From Pectinophora gossypiella (Eukaryota > Arthropoda > Insecta > Lepidoptera > Gelechiidae), in NCBI RefSeq assembly GCF_024362695.1, contig NC_065420.1:8347420-8411419 (forward strand): a stretch of 64,000 bases of DNA. The letters are read 5' to 3'. Made by a program: the position numbers and the translations under genes. This document shows, one piece after another, positions 20,794 through 34,544 of this stretch. The number at the start of each line of letters is the position of its first letter. The stretch's first letter is position 1. The notes beneath the pieces are model-generated. The model was given only the letters and a program-made list of their open reading frames with translations, ran no database searches and had not been told where the DNA came from.

Positions 20794-22122
20794 CTAGATG
20801 TCGCGTGGTTCGCTCGCAGCAAGCTGCTCGCGTGTCTTGTTTTCCCGCCATTTTTTTTACCGAGATAGAATTTGACCCAGACTTAAATAGGTCTCGTGAA
20901 ATCAAAAAAGTTCTAGGTGCTATAGTTTTGCCAGGCCGTAGGGTGTCTCCCTGATGCGGAGCAGTTTTCCAAGATGACGTTCCGATCACACCCCAACACA
21001 TCATTTTTACCTCTGAGACATTTTCTGGAAAAACAAAAATTTGTGTGGCGGCCATCTTGTTTTCGGCCATTTTGTTTTTTTTTTCACTGGCGATAAAATT
21101 TGACCAAGACTTTAATAGGCTTCGTGAAAACAAAAAATTTCCAGGTGCGATAGTTTCGCCAGGCTATAGGGTGTCTCCCTGATGCGGAGTAGCTTTCGAA
21201 GATCGAAAAGTATTTCCATACTCAACATGATGTTTCGATCACATTCCTCATACATCATTTTTACCCCCGAGGCATTTTCGGGAAAAACGAAAATTTTGTA
21301 TGGCGGCCATCTTGTTTTTCCGCCATTTTGATTTTTTTTCACCGGCCATAGGATTTGACCAAGATTTAAATAGGTTTCGTGAAAAAAATATTGCTCTAGG
21401 TTTTATAGTTTTGCCAGGCCGTAGGGTGTCTCCCTGATGCGGAGCAGTTTTTCAAGATCGAGCAGTATTGAAATACTCAACATGACGATCCGATCACATC
21501 CCTATACATCATTTTCACCCTCGAGGCATTTTCAGGAAAAACGAAAATTTTGTATGGCGGCCATCTTGTTTATCCGCCATTTTGGTTTTTTTTTCACCAG
21601 GGATTGGATTTGACCAAGATTTAAATATGTTGTACGAAAAAAAAATTGCTCTAAGTTTTATAGTTTCGCCAGGCCGTAGGGTGTCTTCCTGATGCGGAGC
21701 AGTTTTTCAAGATTGAGAAGTATTTTTATACTCAACAAGACGTTCCGATTACAACCCCATACACAGTTTTTACCTCTGAGACATTTTCTGGAAAAACAAT
21801 TTTTTGTATGGCGGCCATCTTGTTTTTCCGCCATTTTGTTTTTTTTTTCACCCACAATAGAATTTGACTAAGATTTTAATAGGTTTTGTGAAAAAAGAAT
21901 CGTTCCAGGGGCGATAGTTTTTCCAGGCCGTGGGGTGTCTCCCTGATGCGGAGCAGTTTTCCAAGATCTGGAAGTTTTCCCATACTCACCGGGAGGTCCC
22001 GATCACACCCCCCATACATCATTTTCACCCCCCGACGCTCCTTCTGGGAGAACAACCCTGTCAGTGAGTCAGTCAGTCAGTGAGTCAGTCAGTCAGTGGG
22101 TTTGCAGCTATATATAGTATAA
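20794..22122 (-). mobile_element. Array block 3
   Basis: A short block of about five monomers, repeated as block 9. The head hairpin is intact. The tail ends GCAGCTATATATAGTATAA, a slightly different terminus. Confidence 0.7.
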
Positions 22123-23692
22123 CTAGATGTCGCGTGGTTCGCTCGCAGCAAGCTGCTCGCGTGTCTTGTTTTCCCGCCATTTTTTTACCGCGATAGAATT
22201 TGACCAAGACTTGAATTGGTCTCGTGAAATCAAAAAAGTTCTAGGTGCTATGGTTTTGCCAGGCCGTACGGTGACCCCTGATGCGGAGCAGTTTTCGAAG
22301 ATCTAGCAGTATTTCCATACTCAACAAGACGTTCCCATAACACCCCTATACATCGTTTTTACATCCGAGACATTTTCTGTAAAAACAAAAATTTGTATGG
22401 CGGCCATCTTGTTTTTCGGCCATTTTGATTTTTTTTACCGGCGATAAAATTTGACCAAGATTTTATTAGATTTGGTGAAAAAAGAATCGTTCCAGGTGCG
22501 ATAGTTTTCCCAGGCTGTAGGGTGCCGCCCTGATGAGGAGCAGTTTTTGAAGGTCGGGAAGTATTTCCATACTCAATATGACATTTTGATCTCATCACTC
22601 TTACATCACATTCACCCCGAGGCATTTTCGAGAAAAACGAAAATTTTGTATGGCGGCCATCTTGTTTTTCCGCCATTTTGATTTTTTTTCACTGCCAATT
22701 GAATTTGACCAAGGTTTAAATATGTCTTGTGAAAACCAAAAAGTTCTAGGTGCTATAGTTTTGCCAGGCCGTAGGGTGTCTCCCTGATGCGGGGCAGTTT
22801 TCAAAGATGACGTTCCGATCACACCCCTATACATAATTTTTACACCCGAGACATTTTCTGGAAAAACAAAAATTTATATGGCGGCCATCTTGTTTTTCGG
22901 CCATTTTGTTTTTTTTTTTTAATCGGCGATAAAATTTGACTAAGATTTAAATAGGTATCGTGGAAACAAAAAAGTCCTAGGTGCGATAGTTTCGCCAGGC
23001 CGTAGGGTGTCTCCCTGATGCGGAGCAGCTATCGAAAACCCACACTTTTTTCATACTCGACATGACGTTCCGATCACATTCCTATACATCATTTTTACCC
23101 CCGAGGTATTTTCAGGAAAAACTAAAAATTTGTATGGCAGCCATCTTGATTTTCCGCCATTTTGTTTTTTTTTCAGCGGGGATTGGATTTGACCAAGATT
23201 TAAATATGTTTCGCGAAAGAAAAATTGCTCCAGGTTTTATAGTTTTGCCAGGCCGTAGGGTGTCTCCCTGATGCGGAGCAGGTTTTCAAGATCGAGAAGT
23301 ATTTCCATACTCAACAATACGTTCCGATTACACCCCCATACACAGTTTTTACCCACGACACATTTTCTGGAAAAATCAAATTTTGTATGGCGGCCATCTT
23401 GTTTTTCCGCCATTTTGTTTTTTTTTCACCGACAATAGAATTTGACCAAGATTAAAATAGGTTTTGCGAAAAAAAATTTGATCCAGCTATAATAGTTGCG
23501 CCAGACTGTAGAATGTCTCCCTGATGCGGAGCAGTTTTCCAAGATCTGGAAGTTTTCCCATACTCACCGGGAGGTCCCGATCACACCCCCCATACATCAT
23601 TTTGACCCCCCGACACTCCTTCTGGGAGAACAACCCTGTCAGTCAGTCAGTCAGTCAGTCAGTCAGTGGGTTTGTAGCTATATATAATATAA
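22123..23692 (-). mobile_element. Array block 4
   Basis: It starts as a copy of block 2 and diverges near 22907, where a longer T-run and AATCGGCGAT replace the block 2 sequence. Repeated as block 10. The tail is a pure TCAG run. Confidence 0.7.
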
Positions 23693-25256
23693 CTAGATTT
23701 CGCGTGGTTCGCTCGCAGCAAGCTGCTCGCGTGTCTTGTTTTCCCGCCAATTTTTTACCGCGATAGAATTTGACCAAGACTTAAATAGGTCTCGTGAAAT
23801 CAAAAAAGTTCTAGGTGCTATAGTTTTGCCAGGCCGTAGGATGTCTCCCTGATGCGGAGCAGTTTTCCAAGATGACGTTCCGATAACACCCCTATACATC
23901 AATTTTAGCTCTGAGACATTTTCTGGAAAAACAAAAATTTGTATGGCGGCCATCTTGTTTTTCGGCCATTTTGTTTTTTTTTTCACTGGCGATAAAATTT
24001 GACCAAGACTTTAATAGGCTTCGTGAAAACAAAAAAGTTCCAGGTGCGATAGTTTCGCCAGGCTGTAGGGTGTCTCCCTGATGCGGAGCAGCTTTTGAAG
24101 ATCGAAAAGTATTTCCATACTCAACATGATGTTTCGATCACATTCCTCATACATTATTTTTACCCCCGAGGCATTTTCGGGAAAAACGAAACTTTGTATG
24201 GCGGCCATCTTGATTTTCCGCCATTTTGATTTTTTTTCACCGGCGATTTAATTTGACCAAGGTTTAAATATGTCTCGTGAAAACCAAAAAGTTCTAGGTG
24301 CTATAGTTTTGCCAGGCCGTAGGTTGTCTCCCTGATGCGGAGCAGGTTTCGAAGATTGAGAACATTTTCCTTACTCGACAAGACATTCCGATTACATTCC
24401 CATACACAGTTTTAACCCTAGATGCATTTTTTTGAAAAAACAAAATTTTGTATGGCGGCCATCTTGATTTTCCGCCATTTTGATTTTTTTTCACCGGCGA
24501 TAAAATTTGACCAAGGTTTAATTACGTTGTGCGAAAAAAAAATTGTTCCAGATGTGATAGTTTCGCCAGGCCGTAGGGTGTCTCCCTGATGCGGAGCAGC
24601 TATCGGAAACCCAGACATATTTTCATACTCGACATGACGGTCCGATCATATTCCTATACATCATTTTCACCCTCGAGGCATTTTCAGGAAAAACGAAAAT
24701 TTTGTATGGCGGCCATCTTGTTTTTCCGCCATTTTGGTTTTTTTTCACCAGGGATTGGATTTGACCAAGATTTAAATAGGTTTTGCGAAAAAAAATTTGA
24801 TCCAGGTATAATAGTTGCGCCAGGCCGTAGGGTGTCTCCCTGATGCGGAGCAGTTTTCCAAGATTGAGAACATTTTCCGTACTCGACAAGACATTCCGAT
24901 CACATTCCCATACACAGTTTTTACCCCCGTGACATTTTCTGGGAAAACCAAATTTTGTATGGCGGCCATCTTGTTTTTCCGCCATTTTGATTTTTTTTCA
25001 ACGACAATAAAATTTGACCAAGATTTAAGTAGGTTTTGTGAAAAAAAAATCATTCCAGGTGCGATAGTTTCGCCAGGCCGTAGGGTGTCTCCCTGATGCG
25101 GAGCAGTTTTCCAAGATCTGGAAGTTTTCCCATACTCACCGGGAGGTCCTAATCACTTTTCTCATACATTATTTTTACCCCCCGACGCTCCTTCTGGGAG
25201 AACAATTATGTCAGTGAGTCAGTGAGTCAATGGGTTTGTAGCTATATATAATATAA
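23693..25256 (-). mobile_element. Array block 5
   Basis: It has the head variant CTAGATTTCGCG. The tail is of a second type, with AATCACTTTTCTCATACATT and AACAATTATGTCAG. Repeated as block 11, which differs by one visible substitution (C at 23743, A at 34595). Confidence 0.7.
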
Positions 25257-28245
25257 CTAGATGTCGCGTGGTTCGCTCGCAGCAAGCTGCTCGCGTGTCT
25301 TGTTTCCCGCCATTTTTTTACCGCGATATAATTTGACCAAGACTTGAATAGGTCTCGTGAAATCAAAAAAGTTCTAGGTGCTATAGTTTTGCCAGGCCGG
25401 GTGCTATAGTTTTGCCAGGCCGTAGGGTGTCTCCCTGATGCGGAGCAGTTTTCCAAGATGACGTTCCGATAACACCCCTTTACATCGTTTTTACACCCGA
25501 GACATTTTCTGGACAAACAAAAATTTGTATGGCGGCCATCTTGTTTTTCCGCCATTTTGATTTTTGTCACCAGCGATTGAATTTGACCAAGATTTAAATA
25601 TGTTATGCGAAATAAAAGTTGCTCCAGGTTTTATAGTTTTGCCAGGCCGTAGGGTGTCTCCCTGATGCGGAGCAGTTTTTCAAGATCGAGCAGTATTGAA
25701 ATACTCAACATGACGATCCGATCACACCCCTATACATCATTTTTACCACCGAGGCATTTTCAGGAAAAACGAAAAATTTGTATGGCGGCCATCTTGATTT
25801 TCACCGGCGATTAAATTTGACCAAGATTTACGTAGGTAAAGTGGAAAAAAAAATGTTCCGAGAGCGATAGTTTTGCCAGGCCGTAGGTTGTCTCCCTGAT
25901 GCGGAGCAGTTTTCGAAAATAGAGAAGTATTTCTATATTCGACTTGATGTTTTAATGATACCCCAATACATTATTTGTACCAGTGAGGAATTTGTTTTTC
26001 GGCCATTTTGTTTTTTTTTTCACCGGCGATTAAATTTGACCAAGATTTACGTAGGTAAAGTGGAAAAAAAATGTTCCAAGTGCGATAGTTTTGCCAGGCC
26101 TTAGGGTGTCTCCCTGATGCGGAGTAGTTTTCGAAAACCTGGAAGTATATCCGTACTCTACATGACGTTCCGATCACACCCCTAGACATAATTTTTACAC
26201 CCGTGACATTTTCTGGAAAAACAAAATTTTGTATGGCGGCCATCTTGTTTTTCGGCCATTTTGTTTTTTTTTTTACCGCGATAGAATTTGACCAAGACTT
26301 GAATTGGTCTCGTGAAATCAAAAAAGTTCTAGGTGCTATGGTTTTGCCAGGCCGTAGGGTGACCCCTGATGCGGAGCAGTTTTCGAAGATCTAGCAGTAT
26401 TTCCATACTCAACAAGACGTTCCCATAACACCCCTATACATCGTTTTTACATCCGAGACATTTTCTGTAAAAACAAAAATTTGTATGGCGGCCATCTTGT
26501 TTTTCGGCCATTTTGATTTTTTTTTACCGGCGATAAAATTTGACCAAGATTTTATTAGGTTTGGTGAAAAAAGAATCGTTCCAGGTGCGATAGTTTTCCC
26601 AGGCCGTAGGGTGCCGCCCTGATGAGGAGCAGTTTTTGAAGGTCGGGAAGTATTTCCATACTCAATATGACATTTTGATCTCATCACTCTTACATCACAT
26701 TCACCCCGAGGCATTTTCGAGAAAAACGAAAATTTTGTATGGCGGCCATCTTGTTTTTCCGCCATTTTGTTTTTTTTTCACTGCCAATTGAATTTGACCA
26801 AGGTTTAAATATGTCTTGTGAAAACCAAAAAGTTCTAGGTGCTATAGTTTTGCCAGGCCGTAGGGTGTCTCCCTGATGCAGAGCAGTTTTCGAAGATCTA
26901 GCAGTATTTCCATACTCAACAAGACGTTCCGGTTACACCTCCGTACACAGTTTTTACCCCCAAGACATTTTCTTGAAAAACAAAAATTTGTATGGCGGCC
27001 ATCTTGTTTATCCGCCATTTTGATTTTTTTTCACCCACGATAGAATTTGACCAAGATTTTAATAGGTTTCGTGAAAAAAGAATCGTTCCAGGTGCGATAG
27101 TTTTGCCAGACGGTAGGGTGTCTCCCTGATGCGGAGCAGTTTTCCAAGATGACGTTCCGATCACACCCCTATACGTATTTTTTGACCTTGAGGAATTTTC
27201 TAGAAAAACAAAATTTTGTATGGCGGCCATCTTGTTTTTCCGCCATTTTGTTTTTTTTTTTCACCGGTGATTGAATTTGACCAGGAATTAAATAGGTTTC
27301 GTGAAAAAAGAATCGTTCCAGGTGCGATAGTTTCGGCAGGCCGTAGGGTGTCTCCCTGATGCGGAGCAGTTTTCCAAGATGACGTTCCGATCACACCCCT
27401 ATACATCATTTTTACACCCGAGACATTTTCTGGAAAAACAAAAATTTTTATGGCGGCCATCTTGTTTTTCGGCCATTTTGTTTTTTTTTCACCGGCGATA
27501 AAATTTGACCAAGATTTAAATAGGTTTCGTGAAATCAAAAATGTTCCAGGTGCAATTGTTTTGCCAGGCCGTAGGGTGTCTCCCTGATGCGGAGCAGTTT
27601 TCAAAGATGACGTTCCGATCACACCCCCAATACATCATGTTTATCCCCGTGGCATTTTCGGGAATAACAAAATTTTGTATGGCGGCCATCTTGAATTTCC
27701 GCCATTTTGTTTTTTTTTCAACTGCATTTAAATTTGACCAAGGTTTAAATATGTCTCGTGAAAACCAAAATGTTCTAGGTGCTATAGTTTTGCCAGGCCG
27801 TAGGGTGTGTCCCTGATGCGGAGCAGTTTTCGAAGATCTAGCAGTATTTCCATACTCAACAAGACGTTCCGATTACACCTCCGTACACAGTTTTTACCCC
27901 CAAGACATTTTCTTGAAAAACAAAAATTTGTATGGCGGCCATCTTGTTTATCCGCCATTTTGATTTTTTTTCACCCACGATAGAATTTGACCAAGATTTT
28001 AATAGGTTTCGTGAAAAAAGAATCGTTCCAGGTGCGATAGTTTTGCCAGACGGTAGGGTGTCTCCCTGATGCGGAGCAGTTTTCCAAGATCTGGAAGTTT
28101 TCCCATACTCATCGGAACATCTTGATCACATCTCCCATACATCATATTTACCCCCCGGCGCTCCTTCTGGGAGAACAACCCTGTCAGTGAGTCAGTCAGT
28201 CAGTCAGTCAGTCAGTACATGGGTTTGTAGCTTTATATAATATAA
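25257..28245 (-). mobile_element. Array block 6, longest block
   Basis: About 2.99 kb. It contains a 24-base tandem duplication near 25375-25422 (GGTGCTATAGTTTTGCCAGG twice). An internal higher-order repeat also appears: the segment from 26881 recurs from 27821 (offset 940). Repeated as block 12. The tail has CATGGGTTTGTAGCTTTATA. Confidence 0.7.
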
Positions 28246-29559
28246 CTAGATTTCGCGTGGTTCGCTCGCAGCAAGCTGCTCGCGTGTCTTTACCGCGATA
28301 GAATTTGACCAAGACTTAAATAGGTTTTGTGAAATCAAAAAAGTTCTAGGTGCTATAGTTTTGCCAGGCCGTAGGGTGTCTCCCTGATGCGGAGCAGTTT
28401 TCCAAGATGACGTTCCGATCACGCCCCTATACATCAATTTTAGCTCTGAGACATTTTCTGGAAAAACAAAAATTTGTATGGCGGCCATCTTGTTTTTCGG
28501 CCATTTTGTTTTTTTTTTCACCGGCGATAAAATTTGATCAAGATTTAAATAGATTTCGTGAAAACAAAAAAGTTCCAGGTGCGATAGTTTTGCCAGGCCG
28601 TAGGGTGTCTCCCTGATGCGGAGCAGTTTTTCAAGATCGAGCAGTATTAAAATACTCAACATTACGATCCGATCACATCCCTATACATCATTTTTACCCC
28701 CGAGGCATTTTCAGGAAAAACGAAAAATTTGTATGGCGGCCATCTTGATTTTCCGCCATTTTGATTTTTTTTCACCGGCAATTAAATTTGACCAAGATTT
28801 AAATAGGTATCGTGAAAACTAAAAAGTTCCACGTGCGATAGTTTCACCAGGCCGTAGGGTGTCTCCCTGATGCGGAGCAGTTTTCCAAGATCTAGCAGTA
28901 TTTAAATACTCGACATGACGTTCCGATCAAAACCCTCGTACATCATTTTTACCCCCGGGGCATTTTCGGGAAAAACGAAAATTTTGTATGGCGGCCATCT
29001 TGTTTTTCCGCCATTTTGAATTTTTTTCACCGGCGATTGGATTTGACCAAGATTTAAATATGTTATGCGAAAAAAAAGTTGCTCCAGGTATTATAGTTTT
29101 GCCAGGCCGCAGGGTGTCTCCCTGATGCGGAGCAGTTTCTGAAGATCTAAAAGTATTTCTATACTCAACAAGACGTTTCGATTACACCTCCTATACATCA
29201 TTTTTACCTCAGAGACATTTTCTGGAAAAACAAAATTTTGTATGGCGGCCATCTTGTTTTTCCGCCATTTTGTTTTTTTTTTACCGTCAATTGGATTTGA
29301 CCAAGATTTAAATAGGTTTTGCGAAAAAAAAATTGATCCAGGTATAATAGTTGCGCCAGGCCGTAGGGTGTCTCCCTGATGCGGAGCAGTTTTCCATGAT
29401 TTGGAAGTTTTCCCATACTCACCGGGAGATCCAGATCACACCCCCCATACATCATTTTCACCCCCCGACGCTCCTTCTGGGAGAACAACCCTGTCAGTGA
29501 GTCAGTGAGTCAGTCAGTCAGTCAGTCAGTCAGTGGGTTTGTAGCTATATATAATATAA
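28246..29559 (-). mobile_element. Array block 7, carries the junction of the 10.85-kb duplication
   Basis: The head region lacks the usual GTTTTCCCGCCATTTTT stretch after the hairpin. Bases before about 28584 match block 13. Bases after it match the 3' part of block 1, so the duplication breakpoint falls within this block. Confidence 0.7.
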
Positions 29560-31642
29560 CTAGATGTCGCGTGGTTCGCTCGCAGCAAGCTGCTCGCGTG
29601 TCTTGTTTTCCCGCCATTTTTTTACCGCGATAGAATTTGACCAAGACTTGAATTGGTCTCGTGAAATCAAAAAAGTTCTAGGTGCTATGGTTTTGCCAGG
29701 CCGTACGGTGACCCCTGATGCGGAGCAGTTTTCGAAGATCTAGCAGTATTTCCATACTCAACAAGACGTTCCCATAACACCCCTATACATCGTTTTTACA
29801 TCCGAGACATTTTCTGTAAAAACAAAAATTTGTATGGCGGCCATCTTGTTTTTCGGCCATTTTGATTTTTTTTACCGGCGATAAAATTTGACCAAGATTT
29901 TATTAGATTTGGTGAAAAAAGAATCGTTCCAGGTGCGATAGTTTTCCCAGGCTGTAGGGTGCCGCCCTGATGAGGAGCAGTTTTTGAAGGTCGGGAAGTA
30001 TTTCCATACTCAATATGACATTTTGATCTCATCACTCTTACATCACATTCACCCCGAGGCATTTTCGAGAAAAACGAAAATTTTGTATGGCGGCCATCTT
30101 GTTTTTCCGCCATTTTGATTTTTTTTCACTGCCAATTGAATTTGACCAAGGTTTAAATATGTCTTGTGAAAACCAAAAAGTTCTAGGTGCTATAGTTTTG
30201 CCAGGCCGTAGGGTGTCTCCCTGATGCGGGGCAGTTTTCAAAGATGACGTTCCGATCACACCCCTATACATAATTTTTACACCCGAGACATTTTCTGGAA
30301 AAACAAAAATTTATATGGCGGCCATCTTGTTTTTCGGCCATTTTGTTTTTTTTTCACCGGCGATAAAATTTGACCAAGATTTAAATAAGTTTCGTGAAAA
30401 CAAAAAAGTTCCAGGTCCTATAGTTTCGCCAGGCCGTAGGGTGTCTCTCTGATGCGAAGCAGCTATCGAAAACCCAGACGTATTTTCATACTCGACATGA
30501 CGTTCCGATCACACCCCTATACATAATTTTTACACCCGAGACATTTTCTGGAAAAACAAAAATTTGTATGGCGGCCATCTTGTTTTTCGGCCATTTCGTT
30601 TTTTTTTTCACCAGCGATAAAATTTGACCAAGATTTAAATAGGTTTCGTGAAAACAAAAAAGTTCCAGGTGCGATAATTTCGCCAAGCCGTAGGGTGTAT
30701 CCCTGATGCGGAGCAGTTTTCGAAAACCTGGAAGTATACCCGTACTCTACATGACGTTCCGATCAAAACCCTCATACATAATTTTTATCCCAGAGACATT
30801 TTCAGGAAAAACTAAAAATTTGTATGGCGGCCATCTTGTTTTTCCGCCATTTTGATTTTTTTTCACCCACAATAAAATTTGACCAAAATTTAAATAGGTT
30901 TCGTGAAAAAATTATTGTTCTAGGTGCGATAGTTTTGCCAGGCCTTAGGGTGTCTCCCTGATGCGGAGCAGTTTTCAAAGATCAAGAAGTATTTCCGTAC
31001 TCAGAAAGACGTTCCAATTACACTCCCATACATCATTTTTACCCTCGAGGCATTTTCGGGAAAAACCAAAATTTTGTATGGCGGCCATCTTGTTTTTCCG
31101 CCATTTTGATTTTTTTTCAACGGCGATAAAATTTGACTAAGATTTAAATACATTATGCGAAAAAAAAATTGATCCAGATGTGATAGTTTAGCCAGGCCGT
31201 AGGGTGTCTCCCTGATGCGGAGCAGGTTTTCAAGATCGAGCAGTATTTTCATACTCCACAAGACGTTCCGATTACATCCCCATACACAGTTTTTACTCCC
31301 GATGCATTTTCTGAAAAAACAAAATTTTGTATGGCGGCCATCTTGTTTTTCCGCCATTTTGATTTTTTTTCACCCACAATAGAATTTGACCAGAAATTAA
31401 ATAGGTTTTGTGAAAAAAGAATCGTTCCAGGTGCGATCGTTTTGCCAGACTGTAGGGTGTCTCCCTGATGCGGAGCAGTTTTCCATGATCTGGAAGTTTT
31501 CCCATACTCACCGGGAGGTCCCGATCACACCCCCCATACATCATTTTGACCCCCCGACGCTCCTTCTGGGAGAACAACCCTGTCAGTGAGTCAGTGAGTC
31601 AGTGAGTCAATGGGTTTGTAGCTATATATAATATAATAATAA
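29560..31642 (-). mobile_element. Array block 8 (duplicate of block 2)
   Basis: Matches block 2 at an offset of 10,849. All translated frames compared between the two blocks are identical. Confidence 0.7.
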
Positions 31643-32974
31643 CTAGATGTCGCGTGGTTCGCTCGCAGCAAGCTGCTCGCGTGTCTTGTTTTCCCGCCAT
31701 TTTTTTTACCGAGATAGAATTTGACCCAGACTTAAATAGGTCTCGTGAAATCAAAAAAGTTCTAGGTGCTATAGTTTTGCCAGGCCGTAGGGTGTCTCCC
31801 TGATGCGGAGCAGTTTTCCAAGATGACGTTCCGATCACACCCCAACACATCATTTTTACCTCTGAGACATTTTCTGGAAAAACAAAAATTTGTGTGGCGG
31901 CCATCTTGTTTTCGGCCATTTTGTTTTTTTTTTCACTGGCGATAAAATTTGACCAAGACTTTAATAGGCTTCGTGAAAACAAAAAATTTCCAGGTGCGAT
32001 AGTTTCGCCAGGCTATAGGGTGTCTCCCTGATGCGGAGTAGCTTTCGAAGATCGAAAAGTATTTCCATACTCAACATGATGTTTCGATCACATTCCTCAT
32101 ACATCATTTTTACCCCCGAGGCATTTTCGGGAAAAACGAAAATTTTGTATGGCGGCCATCTTGTTTTTCCGCCATTTTGATTTTTTTTCACCGGCCATAG
32201 GATTTGACCAAGATTTAAATAGGTTTCGTGAAAAAAATATTGCTCTAGGTTTTATAGTTTTGCCAGGCCGTAGGGTGTCTCCCTGATGCGGAGCAGTTTT
32301 TCAAGATCGAGCAGTATTGAAATACTCAACATGACGATCCGATCACATCCCTATACATCATTTTCACCCTCGAGGCATTTTCAGGAAAAACGAAAATTTT
32401 GTATGGCGGCCATCTTGTTTATCCGCCATTTTGGTTTTTTTTTCACCAGGGATTGGATTTGACCAAGATTTAAATATGTTGTACGAAAAAAAAATTGCTC
32501 TAAGTTTTATAGTTTCGCCAGGCCGTAGGGTGTCTTCCTGATGCGGAGCAGTTTTTCAAGATTGAGAAGTATTTTTATACTCAACAAGACGTTCCGATTA
32601 CAACCCCATACACAGTTTTTACCTCTGAGACATTTTCTGGAAAAACAATTTTTTGTATGGCGGCCATCTTGTTTTTCCGCCATTTTGTTTTTTTTTTCAC
32701 CCACAATAGAATTTGACTAAGATTTTAATAGGTTTTGTGAAAAAAGAATCGTTCCAGGGGCGATAGTTTTTCCAGGCCGTGGGGTGTCTCCCTGATGCGG
32801 AGCAGTTTTCCAAGATCTGGAAGTTTTCCCATACTCACCGGGAGGTCCCGATCACACCCCCCATACATCATTTTCACCCCCCGACGCTCCTTCTGGGAGA
32901 ACAACCCTGTCAGTGAGTCAGTCAGTCAGTGAGTCAGTCAGTCAGTGGGTTTGCAGCTATATATAGTATAATAA
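31643..32974 (-). mobile_element. Array block 9 (duplicate of block 3)
   Basis: Matches block 3. Its tail junction reads TATAGTATAATAACTAG where block 3 has TATAGTATAACTAG, a 3-base TAA gain. Confidence 0.7.
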
Positions 32975-34544
32975 CTAGATGTCGCGTGGTTCGCTCGCAG
33001 CAAGCTGCTCGCGTGTCTTGTTTTCCCGCCATTTTTTTACCGCGATAGAATTTGACCAAGACTTGAATTGGTCTCGTGAAATCAAAAAAGTTCTAGGTGC
33101 TATGGTTTTGCCAGGCCGTACGGTGACCCCTGATGCGGAGCAGTTTTCGAAGATCTAGCAGTATTTCCATACTCAACAAGACGTTCCCATAACACCCCTA
33201 TACATCGTTTTTACATCCGAGACATTTTCTGTAAAAACAAAAATTTGTATGGCGGCCATCTTGTTTTTCGGCCATTTTGATTTTTTTTACCGGCGATAAA
33301 ATTTGACCAAGATTTTATTAGATTTGGTGAAAAAAGAATCGTTCCAGGTGCGATAGTTTTCCCAGGCTGTAGGGTGCCGCCCTGATGAGGAGCAGTTTTT
33401 GAAGGTCGGGAAGTATTTCCATACTCAATATGACATTTTGATCTCATCACTCTTACATCACATTCACCCCGAGGCATTTTCGAGAAAAACGAAAATTTTG
33501 TATGGCGGCCATCTTGTTTTTCCGCCATTTTGATTTTTTTTCACTGCCAATTGAATTTGACCAAGGTTTAAATATGTCTTGTGAAAACCAAAAAGTTCTA
33601 GGTGCTATAGTTTTGCCAGGCCGTAGGGTGTCTCCCTGATGCGGGGCAGTTTTCAAAGATGACGTTCCGATCACACCCCTATACATAATTTTTACACCCG
33701 AGACATTTTCTGGAAAAACAAAAATTTATATGGCGGCCATCTTGTTTTTCGGCCATTTTGTTTTTTTTTTTTAATCGGCGATAAAATTTGACTAAGATTT
33801 AAATAGGTATCGTGGAAACAAAAAAGTCCTAGGTGCGATAGTTTCGCCAGGCCGTAGGGTGTCTCCCTGATGCGGAGCAGCTATCGAAAACCCACACTTT
33901 TTTCATACTCGACATGACGTTCCGATCACATTCCTATACATCATTTTTACCCCCGAGGTATTTTCAGGAAAAACTAAAAATTTGTATGGCAGCCATCTTG
34001 ATTTTCCGCCATTTTGTTTTTTTTTCAGCGGGGATTGGATTTGACCAAGATTTAAATATGTTTCGCGAAAGAAAAATTGCTCCAGGTTTTATAGTTTTGC
34101 CAGGCCGTAGGGTGTCTCCCTGATGCGGAGCAGGTTTTCAAGATCGAGAAGTATTTCCATACTCAACAATACGTTCCGATTACACCCCCATACACAGTTT
34201 TTACCCACGACACATTTTCTGGAAAAATCAAATTTTGTATGGCGGCCATCTTGTTTTTCCGCCATTTTGTTTTTTTTTCACCGACAATAGAATTTGACCA
34301 AGATTAAAATAGGTTTTGCGAAAAAAAATTTGATCCAGCTATAATAGTTGCGCCAGACTGTAGAATGTCTCCCTGATGCGGAGCAGTTTTCCAAGATCTG
34401 GAAGTTTTCCCATACTCACCGGGAGGTCCCGATCACACCCCCCATACATCATTTTGACCCCCCGACACTCCTTCTGGGAGAACAACCCTGTCAGTCAGTC
34501 AGTCAGTCAGTCAGTCAGTGGGTTTGTAGCTATATATAATATAA
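32975..34544 (-). mobile_element. Array block 10 (duplicate of block 4)
   Basis: Matches block 4 at an offset of 10,852, including the block 4-specific extended T-run and AATCGGCGAT. Confidence 0.7.

Larger units (their letters stand above)
17735..28583. repeat. 10.85-kb tandem duplication within the array, unit 1
   Basis: This stretch is repeated immediately downstream as unit 2. Both breakpoints fall inside the conserved monomer segment around GCCAGGCCGTAGGGTGTC, so their placement is ambiguous by roughly 40 bases. It includes the distal part of block 1, blocks 2-6 and the head of block 7. Confidence 0.85.
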
